A stretch of DNA of 64,000 nt from Mesorhizobium loti. GTDB lineage: Bacteria; Pseudomonadota; Alphaproteobacteria; Rhizobiales; Rhizobiaceae. A program made the position numbers and the translations under genes. The first letter of the stretch is position 1. Every line of letters starts with the position of its first letter. Positions 57,695-64,000 of this stretch are shown here, one piece after another. A model generated the notes under the pieces. That model saw only the letters and a list, made by a program, of their open reading frames with translations. It was not told the origin of the DNA and did no database searches. The stretch lies in the NCBI GenBank assembly GCA_014189435.1, contig CP050293.1, positions 5,275,001 to 5,339,000 of the forward strand, given 5' to 3'.

Positions 57695-58792
57695 ATGGGC
57701 GCCTATATACTGCGCCGCATCCTTTTGATGATCCCGACCCTGTTCGGCATCATGGCGATATCCTTCGCCGTCATCCAGTTCGCGCCGGGCGGTCCGGTCG
57801 AGCAGGTCATCGCCAGGCTGACCAACCAGGGTGGCAGCGACCGCCTCGGCGGCGGCGGTGGCGATGCAGGCGGCAGCGCCAATTTCGACGTCGCCGGCGA
57901 TGTCAGCTCGAAATATCGCGGCGCGCAGGGACTCGATCCGGAATTCATCAAGAAGCTGGAGAAGCAGTTCGGCTTCGACAAGCCGCCGCTCGAGCGTTTC
58001 GGCATGATGTTGTGGAACTATTCCCGCTTCGATTTCGGCGACAGCTATTTCCGCGACATTTCCGTGCTCGACCTGATCCTGGAAAAAATGCCGGTGTCGA
58101 TCTCGATCGGGCTATGGATCACGCTTTTGTCCTACCTGATCTCGATCCCGCTCGGCATCCGCAAGGCGGTCAAGGACGGCACTCCGTTCGACGTCTGGAC
58201 CAGCGGCGTCGTCATTGTCGGCTATGCCATCCCGGGCTTCCTGTTCGGCATCATGCTGATGGTTCTGTTTGCCGGTGGGTCCTTCTGGGACTGGTTTCCG
58301 TTGCGCGGCCTGACGTCGGACAATTGGGATCAATTGTCCTGGTGGGGCAAGATCGTCGACTATTTCTGGCACATGACCTTGCCGCTGACCGCTCTGGTGC
58401 TGTCGGCCTTCGCCACCACGACGCTGCTGACCAAGAACTCGTTCCTGGAAGAAATCCGCAAGCAGTATGTGGTGACGGCGCGGGCCAAGGGCCTGTCGGA
58501 ACGGCAAGTGCTCTATGGCCACGTCTTCCGCAATGCCATGCTGATTGTCATCGCCGGCTTTCCCGGCGCCTTCATCTCGGCCTTCTTCACCGGCTCGCTG
58601 TTGATCGAGAACATCTTTTCCCTCGATGGCCTCGGCCTCCTCGGCTTCAGGTCGGTGGTCGAGCGCGACTATCCGGTGGTGTTCGCCAATCTCTACATCT
58701 TCTCGCTTCTCGGGCTGTTCGTCGGGCTCTTGTCCGACCTGCTCTACACCTGGGTTGATCCGCGCATCGATTTCGAGCGGAGAGACGTCTGA
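57695..58792 (+). CDS. yejB: Peptide ABC transporter, permease YejB
   Basis: The 365-residue permease begins [40 protein letters not shown], the YejB-type N-terminus. It has a Gly-rich insert near residues 48-60 ([12 protein letters not shown]) and the EAA loop [25 protein letters not shown]. It ends [17 protein letters not shown]. Six transmembrane helices are expected. Its stop overlaps the yejE ATG by one base. The ribosome binding site is in a palindromic repeat. Confidence 0.95.
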   Translation: MGAYILRRILLMIPTLFGIMAISFAVIQFAPGGPVEQVIARLTNQGGSDRLGGGGGDAGGSANFDVAGDVSSKYRGAQGLDPEFIKKLEKQFGFDKPPLERFGMMLWNYSRFDFGDSYFRDISVLDLILEKMPVSISIGLWITLLSYLISIPLGIRKAVKDGTPFDVWTSGVVIVGYAIPGFLFGIMLMVLFAGGSFWDWFPLRGLTSDNWDQLSWWGKIVDYFWHMTLPLTALVLSAFATTTLLTKNSFLEEIRKQYVVTARAKGLSERQVLYGHVFRNAMLIVIAGFPGAFISAFFTGSLLIENIFSLDGLGLLGFRSVVERDYPVVFANLYIFSLLGLFVGLLSDLLYTWVDPRIDFERRDV

Positions 58793-59937
58793 TGTCGGAG
58801 GCTACTGCCACCGCGGAGGCGGCACCCGTGCGGATCAAGCGGCCGTTTCTGTCGCCGCTCAACAAGCGCCGCCTGCAGAACTTCAAAGCCAACCGGCGCG
58901 GCTTCTGGTCGTTGTGGATCTTCCTCGTCCTGTTCGTGCTGTCGCTGTTTGCCGAATTCATCGCCAACGACAAACCGATCATCGCGTCCTACAAGGGCGA
59001 GATCCTGTTTCCGGTGCTGGTCGCCTACCCCGAGGAAAAATTCGGCGGCTTCTATGCCGTCACCGACTATCGCGACCCGGTCATCCAGGATGAGATCAAC
59101 GCCAATGGCTGGATGATCTGGCCGCCGGTGCGCTACTCCTACCAGACCGTCAACAACGCCATTCCGGAAGCAGCCCCGGCCAAGCCGTCCTGGCAGTATG
59201 ACGCCAAGACGCGCTGCAACCAGTACCCGCAGGGCGCTGCCGACCCGGCCTGCATCGTCGGCAACTGGAACTGGCTCGGCACCGACGACCAGGCACGCGA
59301 CGTGCTGGCGCGCGTCATCTACGGCTTCCGCATTTCGGTGCTGTTCGGCCTGATCCTGACTGCCGGCTCGGCCTTGATCGGCGTCGCGGCCGGCGCCGTG
59401 CAAGGCTATTTCGGCGGTTGGACCGATCTGCTGTTCCAGCGTTTCATCGAAATCTGGTCCGCGATCCCAGTGCTCTATCTCCTGCTCATCGTCGCCGCCA
59501 TCCTGCCGCCGGGCTTCTTCATCCTGCTCGGCCTGATGCTGTTGTTCTCCTGGGTGGCGCTGGTCGGCGTGGTGCGGGCCGAGTTCCTGCGCGCCCGCAA
59601 TTTCGAATATGTCAACGCGGCCCGGGCGCTCGGCGTGCCCAACCGCACCATCATGTTCCGGCACCTGTTGCCCAACGCCATGGTGGCGACCTTGACCTTC
59701 ATGCCCTTTCTGCTCTCAGGCTCGATCTCGACGCTGACCTCGCTCGACTATCTCGGCTTTGGCCTGCCGCCCGGCTCCGCCTCGCTCGGCGAACTGCTCA
59801 AGCAGGCGCAGCGCAACCTCAATGCGCCTTGGCTCGGCATTTCAGGCTTCATCGTCATCTCGCTGATGCTGTCGCTGCTGGTCTTCGTCGGCGAGGCGAC
59901 GCGCGATGCCTTCGATCCGCGCAAGACGTTCCGATGA
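58792..59937 (+). CDS. yejE: Peptide ABC transporter, permease YejE
   Basis: The 381-residue permease begins with a basic segment (VRIKRPFLSPLNKRRLQNFKANRRGFWSLW), a first helix, then a long periplasmic loop with IVGNWNWLGTDDQARDVLARVIYGFRISV. The EAA loop is FEYVNAARALGVPNRTIMFRHLLPNAM. It ends [16 protein letters not shown], typical of YejE. It overlaps the following ATPase by ATGA, so yejB, yejE and yejF are coupled. Confidence 0.95.
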   Translation: MSEATATAEAAPVRIKRPFLSPLNKRRLQNFKANRRGFWSLWIFLVLFVLSLFAEFIANDKPIIASYKGEILFPVLVAYPEEKFGGFYAVTDYRDPVIQDEINANGWMIWPPVRYSYQTVNNAIPEAAPAKPSWQYDAKTRCNQYPQGAADPACIVGNWNWLGTDDQARDVLARVIYGFRISVLFGLILTAGSALIGVAAGAVQGYFGGWTDLLFQRFIEIWSAIPVLYLLLIVAAILPPGFFILLGLMLLFSWVALVGVVRAEFLRARNFEYVNAARALGVPNRTIMFRHLLPNAMVATLTFMPFLLSGSISTLTSLDYLGFGLPPGSASLGELLKQAQRNLNAPWLGISGFIVISLMLSLLVFVGEATRDAFDPRKTFR

Positions 59938-61565
59938 GCGAGGCACCCCTGCTCAGCGTACAGGACCTCAGCGTCGCCTTCGGCCAGGGCGGCGGCCAGT
60001 CGCTGGCGGTCGACCATATATCGTTCGACATCGCAAAGGGCGAGACGGTGGCGCTGGTCGGCGAATCCGGCTCCGGCAAATCGGTCTCGGCGCTGTCGGT
60101 TTTGAAGCTGTTGCCCTATCCCAACGCCAGCCACCCCTCGGGAAAGATCCTGTTCCAGGGCGCCGACCTGCTTGCGATGAGCGAGAAGCAGCTTCGGCAG
60201 GTGCGCGGCAACAAGATCACCATGATCTTCCAGGAGCCGATGACGTCGCTCAATCCGCTGCACACGATCGAGCATCAAATCGTCGAGATCCTGAAGCTGC
60301 ATCAAGGCATGGCCGACCGCCCGGCCAAGGAGCGCACGCTGGCCTTGCTCAACGAGGTCGGCATCCGCGATCCGCACAAGCGCCTCGATGCCTATCCGCA
60401 CCAGCTCTCGGGCGGCCAGCGCCAGCGCGTGATGATCGCCATGGCGCTGGCCAACGAGCCTGAACTTTTGATCGCCGACGAACCGACGACGGCGCTCGAC
60501 GTCACCGTGCAGGCGCAGATTCTCGAACTGCTGGCCGGCCTGAAGAGCCGCAAAGGCATGTCGATGCTGTTCATCACCCATGATCTCGGCATCGTGCGCA
60601 AGATTGCCGACCGGGTCTGCGTGATGACCAAGGGCAAGATCGTCGAGACAGGCCCAACCAAGGAGATCTTCGCCAATCCGCAGCATGCCTACACAAGGCA
60701 TCTGCTGGCGGCCGAGCCGAAGGGCAAACCGCCGGCGGCCAATGCCGCGGCCAAGCCTGTCATGACCGGCAAGGACATAAAAGTCTGGTTCCCGATCAAG
60801 CAGGGCTTCTTTCGCCGCACCGTCGACAATGTGAAGGCTGTCGACGGCATCGATGTCACCGTGCGTGCCGGCCAGACGCTGGGCGTGGTCGGCGAATCCG
60901 GCTCCGGCAAGACGACGCTCGGCCTGGCGCTGGCGCGCATGATCTCGTCGACCGGGTCCATCCAGTTCAACGGCCGCGACATCAACCAGCTGTCCTTCAA
61001 CGCCATGCGGCCGTTGCGGCGCGAATTGCAGATCGTCTTCCAGGATCCGTTCGGATCGCTCAGCCCGCGCATGTCGATCGCCGAGATCATCGAGGAAGGC
61101 CTGAAGATCCACGAGCCGAAACTGTCGCCCGACCAGCGCGACGACAAGGTGGCGGCCGTGCTGAAGGAAGTCGGCCTCGATCCGGCGACGCGCAACCGCT
61201 ACCCACACGAGTTTTCCGGCGGCCAGCGCCAGCGCGTCGCCATTGCACGCGCCATGGTGCTCAACCCGCGCTTCGTCATGCTGGACGAGCCGACATCGGC
61301 GCTCGACATGAGCGTGCAGGCGCAGGTCGTCGACCTCCTGCGCAGCCTGCAGGCCAAGCACGACCTCGCCTATCTTTTCATCAGCCATGACCTGAAAGTC
61401 ATCCGCGCGCTGGCCAACGACGTCATCGTCATGCGCAATGGCAGGATCGTCGAAGCCGGCCCTTCCCAGCAGATTTTTGAAAATCCGCAAACCGACTATA
61501 CTCGGGCGCTGATCTCGGCCGCCTTCAAGATAGAGACGGCGCCGGTCGGGATCGTCAGCGAGTGA
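59934..61565 (+). CDS. yejF: Peptide ABC transporter, fused ATP-binding protein YejF
   Basis: The 543-residue protein has two complete ABC domains. The first has Walker [14 protein letters not shown], signature [15 protein letters not shown] and Walker [13 protein letters not shown]. The second has [29 protein letters not shown] and [11 protein letters not shown]. The linker, [15 protein letters not shown], lies around residue 265. The ATG at 59934 overlaps yejE by 4 nt; an in-frame extension reaching 59418 is a shadow of yejE. It energises YejBE. Confidence 0.96.
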   Translation: MSEAPLLSVQDLSVAFGQGGGQSLAVDHISFDIAKGETVALVGESGSGKSVSALSVLKLLPYPNASHPSGKILFQGADLLAMSEKQLRQVRGNKITMIFQEPMTSLNPLHTIEHQIVEILKLHQGMADRPAKERTLALLNEVGIRDPHKRLDAYPHQLSGGQRQRVMIAMALANEPELLIADEPTTALDVTVQAQILELLAGLKSRKGMSMLFITHDLGIVRKIADRVCVMTKGKIVETGPTKEIFANPQHAYTRHLLAAEPKGKPPAANAAAKPVMTGKDIKVWFPIKQGFFRRTVDNVKAVDGIDVTVRAGQTLGVVGESGSGKTTLGLALARMISSTGSIQFNGRDINQLSFNAMRPLRRELQIVFQDPFGSLSPRMSIAEIIEEGLKIHEPKLSPDQRDDKVAAVLKEVGLDPATRNRYPHEFSGGQRQRVAIARAMVLNPRFVMLDEPTSALDMSVQAQVVDLLRSLQAKHDLAYLFISHDLKVIRALANDVIVMRNGRIVEAGPSQQIFENPQTDYTRALISAAFKIETAPVGIVSE

Positions 61566-61594
61566 TTTGCGTAGAGAGGGACTAAAAGACCGCG

Positions 61595-62536
61595 ATGGAA
61601 AAAGGCCGCATCCTGCTTGCCGTCACCGGCTTTCATCCGCAGCGCTGGCGCGAACTCCTGTCGGCCGAACGCGAGGTGGTGCTGGAGCCGGACGGCGCCA
61701 GCGACCCCTCGATCACCTATGCCGTGGTGTGGAAGCAGAAGCCGAACATTCTGGCGTCGCTGCCCAATCTGCGCGCCATCTTCTCGATCGGGGCCGGCGT
61801 CGACCATATCTTCGCCGATCCCGGCCTGCCCGATGTGCCGATCGTCAAGGTCGTCGCCGAGAACCTCACCCAGTACATGACCGAATATGTCGTCTGGCGG
61901 GTGCTCGACCATCACCGCCAGGGCCTGCTCTACCGCTCTCAGCAGCCGAAAAAGATCTGGCACGAGCCACAGCAAAGGCCGGCCGGTGACATTTCGGTCG
62001 GCATCATGGGTCTGGGCAGTCTCGGCCGCGCCGCGGCCTCGGTGTTGCTATCGCTTGGCTTTGCCGTCAATGGCTGGTCGCGCAGCGAGCGACCTATGCA
62101 AGGCGTCGCGACCTATTCCGGCGAGGCCGGGCTGATCCCCTTCCTCAAGGCAACCGACATCCTGGTCGTGCTTTTGCCGCTGACGCCGGACACAAAGGGT
62201 ATCATCAACTATGGCGTGCTGAAGGAATTGAGGAAGCGCAACGGCCTCGGCGGCTCGGTGCTGATCAATGCCGGGCGCGGCCGCCTGCAGAAGGACGCCG
62301 ACATTTTGCGGGCACTGGATGACGGCACGCTGAAGGAGGCAAGCCTCGACGTGTTCGAGGTCGAACCGCTGCCGAAGACCAGTCCGCTGTGGGGACATCC
62401 AAAAGTGTTCGTGACGCCGCACGCGGCGGCGACCTCCGACCCTGTCCATTTGGCGCCGATCATGCTGCGCCAGATGGACGCCTTCGAGCGCGGCGAAAAG
62501 CTCGACAATCTGGTGGACCGCAAAGCGGGGTACTAG
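61595..62536 (+). CDS. ghrA: Glyoxylate/hydroxypyruvate reductase A (GhrA-like)
   Basis: The 313-residue D-2-hydroxyacid dehydrogenase reduces glyoxylate or hydroxypyruvate with NADPH. The cofactor site is VGIMGLGSLGRAAASVLLSLGF. Catalytic residues lie in NAGRGRLQKDADILRALDDG (Arg), LDVFEVEPLP (Glu) and VTPHAAATSDP (His). The N-terminal half resembles GhrA in FSIGAGVDHIFADP. It starts 29 nt after yejF and might be on the same transcript, though no functional link to peptide uptake is evident. Confidence 0.92.
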   Translation: MEKGRILLAVTGFHPQRWRELLSAEREVVLEPDGASDPSITYAVVWKQKPNILASLPNLRAIFSIGAGVDHIFADPGLPDVPIVKVVAENLTQYMTEYVVWRVLDHHRQGLLYRSQQPKKIWHEPQQRPAGDISVGIMGLGSLGRAAASVLLSLGFAVNGWSRSERPMQGVATYSGEAGLIPFLKATDILVVLLPLTPDTKGIINYGVLKELRKRNGLGGSVLINAGRGRLQKDADILRALDDGTLKEASLDVFEVEPLPKTSPLWGHPKVFVTPHAAATSDPVHLAPIMLRQMDAFERGEKLDNLVDRKAGY

Positions 62537-62549
62537 CCAGGACAAGGCC

Positions 62550-63077
62550 TCATAGGGCCAGGTCCCACTCCCGGAAGCACTTCTTGATTGCCCGCAGTGA
62601 CGATAACTGCACCTTTGGCAGATCGATCTGCTCGAACATAGTCCGGTACCGTTTGCGATTTTTCGGCGTGGCGACAGTGATATGGCGGATCATATCCCAT
62701 TTGACGCTGTCGCGCCCGCCCTCCAAGGCACCGCGCCTCTCCCGCTCCAGCAACGTCCGGCGAAAATAGCGCAACAAACTTGCGGGCGTGGAAATGTCCA
62801 GCAGGATCAATCCCGTCGCCCGCCGAAAACGTTGCGGCATACCTACCGAATAATTCCCATCCATCACCCAACGCTCGCCGGCGATTGCGGCGTCGTGCAA
62901 GGCAATGAATTCGTCTCTTGGGCGTGCTTCCCAATCCGTGTTCGGGAGATGGAAGAGCTGATCGAGGTGAACAGTCGCCAGATCACGCTTGCGGGCAATC
63001 GCGTCGGCGAGGGTCGACTTGCCACTGTTGGACGGCCCCAAGATACATATGCGGTCCCCGAGCTCCGAGAGATGCAT
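62550..63077 (-). CDS. P-loop ATPase/kinase (FlaR-related, adenylate kinase-like)
   Basis: The 175-residue protein has a Walker A motif, ICILGPSNSGKSTLADAIA, and a kinase-like pattern, VHLDQLFHLPNTDWEARPRDEF, then WVMDGNYSVGMPQRF and LLDISTPASLLRYFRRTLLERERRG, with a lid-like Arg-rich region. This type is often annotated as adenylate kinase or topology-modulation protein FlaR; the substrate is not known. It is convergent with ghrA. The G+C content at its 3' end is somewhat lower than the average of its neighbours. Confidence 0.88.
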   Translation of the reverse strand: MHLSELGDRICILGPSNSGKSTLADAIARKRDLATVHLDQLFHLPNTDWEARPRDEFIALHDAAIAGERWVMDGNYSVGMPQRFRRATGLILLDISTPASLLRYFRRTLLERERRGALEGGRDSVKWDMIRHITVATPKNRKRYRTMFEQIDLPKVQLSSLRAIKKCFREWDLAL

Positions 63078-63140
63078 CCGATCGTGCCCTGCAAAATGGT
63101 TTGCTGCCTGCGATTCTCGACCCGTGGCGGTCGCGGATCT

Positions 63141-63503
63141 TTAACCAGGCAGGGCGAGCTTCTTCTGCTTGTCCGGCTGGCCGCATTCGCGGCGATCGAT
63201 CGACCGGTTCATGGCATCGATCTCGCCGCTCGCCTGGTCGGTATCGCGCTTGGCCTTGGAGCGCATGTCCGGCGTGAACGGGCCGAAGCCCATCGCCGGA
63301 TTGGAGAAGGTCGGCTTGGCCTTCGCCGAAAGGTTGTATTGCTGCGCCAAGCCGTTGCGCTGCGCCAGCAACTGGTCGCACGGCACGCTGTCATACTGCA
63401 GGGAGGACTGTATGTTGGCGTCCTGGCGTTCGGACACCGAGGTGCCGCCAACGCAGCCGGCGGTCAGCAGGCAAGATGCCAAGATCATCATGTTCCAGCG
63501 CAT
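63141..63503 (-). CDS. Small lipoprotein of unknown function
   Basis: The 120-residue protein has a clear lipoprotein signal, MMILASCLLTAGC (Cys at residue 17 in the LTAGC lipobox). A Gln/Ser-rich region with two more cysteines follows (SVPCDQLLAQRNGLAQQYNL and DRRECGQPDKQKK). AGGAGG lies about 9 nt before the ATG at 63503. It is likely an outer- or inner-membrane lipoprotein. I do not recognise a named family. Confidence 0.82.
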   Translation of the reverse strand: MRWNMMILASCLLTAGCVGGTSVSERQDANIQSSLQYDSVPCDQLLAQRNGLAQQYNLSAKAKPTFSNPAMGFGPFTPDMRSKAKRDTDQASGEIDAMNRSIDRRECGQPDKQKKLALPG

Positions 63504-63612
63504 GGATTATGCTCCTCCTGATATCCCGCCCAGATCGCAAATATCAGTCGCGCATGCAAATCGGACTTTTTCGCAGCATGGATGTCTGCGGGGCCGCCAA
63601 GAGATCGCAGCC

Positions 63613-64000
63613 TCAAGCCGCCGGCAGCCTGCCTGCCACAACGACCAGCCCGTTGACGGGTTCCCGCCGGTCCTGCCGGATCACGGTCGTTTCCAGCGAC
63701 AGGGCCGAAAATCCGTTGGCAGCAAGGACGTCGCGCACATAGTGTTGCGCATGTGCGTAGCGGCGCGATGGCTGCAAGACAAAATCGCCATCGCCGGCCA
63801 GCTTCTCGACGGAAAACGCGAACAGGCCATCGCTCGCCAGCAAGCCGGCAATCGTCTTCACAATGCCGCCCAGCGCGCCGACATAGATGAAGACATCGGC
63901 CACCGTCACCAGATCGGCTTTCGGGCCGGCATGGACAAAATCCCGCAGATCGGCCTTGCCGAGGAAATCATAGGCGCCCTTGGCGCGCGCCTTTCTCAGC
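63613..64000 (-). CDS. SAM-dependent methyltransferase, C-terminal part (N-terminus beyond the window)
   Basis: About 128 residues are readable; the frame is open to the window edge. The visible stretch LRKARAKGAYDFLGKADLRDF is followed by KADLVTVADVFIYVGALGGI, characteristic of a class I methyltransferase of the type fused to TPR repeats in some bacteria. The glycine-rich SAM-binding loop would be further upstream. ALSLETTVIRQDRREPVNGLVVV is near the C-terminus. Substrate unknown. Confidence 0.85.
   Translation of the reverse strand, partial: LRKARAKGAYDFLGKADLRDFVHAGPKADLVTVADVFIYVGALGGIVKTIAGLLASDGLFAFSVEKLAGDGDFVLQPSRRYAHAQHYVRDVLAANGFSALSLETTVIRQDRREPVNGLVVVAGRLPAA

Overview
The window looks like a chromosomal core segment of an alphaproteobacterium of the order Rhizobiales, most likely Mesorhizobium or a close relative. 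The evidence is high G+C, gene orders typical of rhizobia, an alphaproteobacterial DnaX without the usual zinc cysteines, an Irr-type iron operator, and several families of rhizobial intergenic palindromes. I saw no tRNA or rRNA gene, insertion sequence, integrase, prophage or CRISPR array.

Layout. (1) 1-10.6 kb, minus strand: a translation and RNA-metabolism block, rimP-nusA-ylxR/L7Ae-infB-rbfA-truB, then a CorA-type transporter, rpsO and pnp (cut by the window edge). It has a recognisable promoter and an attenuator-like hairpin ahead of rimP. (2) 10.8-22.2 kb: a small DUF1127-like gene, then the minus-strand series tsaB-rimI-olsA/plsC-miaB-phoH-ybeY-tlyC-VOC protein-lnt-XRE regulator-metK-trmB. 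(3) 22.2-29.9 kb: an iron cluster of two imelysins, Bfd, bacterioferritin, a di-haem DUF1111 protein and a DUF1513 protein. It is divergent from an FAD-dependent ferredoxin reductase, and a perfect palindrome of the Irr/ICE type lies between them. (4) 30-37.2 kb: a 4-aminobutyrate-type aminotransferase, a three-gene RND efflux operon with two adaptors, and a small acidic DUF2185-like protein. (5) 37.3-42.7 kb, minus: a complete oligopeptide-type ABC transporter. (6) 43-49.2 kb, minus: ffs (SRP RNA)-dnaX-ybaB-hypothetical-cell wall hydrolase-recR-lytic transglycosylase. (7) 49.4-53.7 kb: HIT protein, nudC, Dabb protein, pheA, kdsB and a cycM-type cytochrome c. (8) 53.8-62.5 kb, plus: a Yej peptide transporter with two tandem YejA proteins, then a GhrA-like reductase. 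(9) 62.5-64 kb: a P-loop kinase, a small lipoprotein and the C-terminal part of a methyltransferase.

How the parts work together. The best candidate for an integrated system is region 3. Periplasmic imelysins and a haem oxidoreductase are encoded in one tight operon with cytoplasmic iron storage (Bfr) and its release ferredoxin (Bfd). A flavoprotein reductase sits on the other side of the shared operator. No iron permease is encoded in the cluster.

Two genes that should be intact, infB and the cycM-type cytochrome, carry single-base frameshifts in this sequence. Sequencing error is the simplest explanation. At two places an intergenic palindrome supplies the translation start signals of the next gene (yejB and the lytic transglycosylase).
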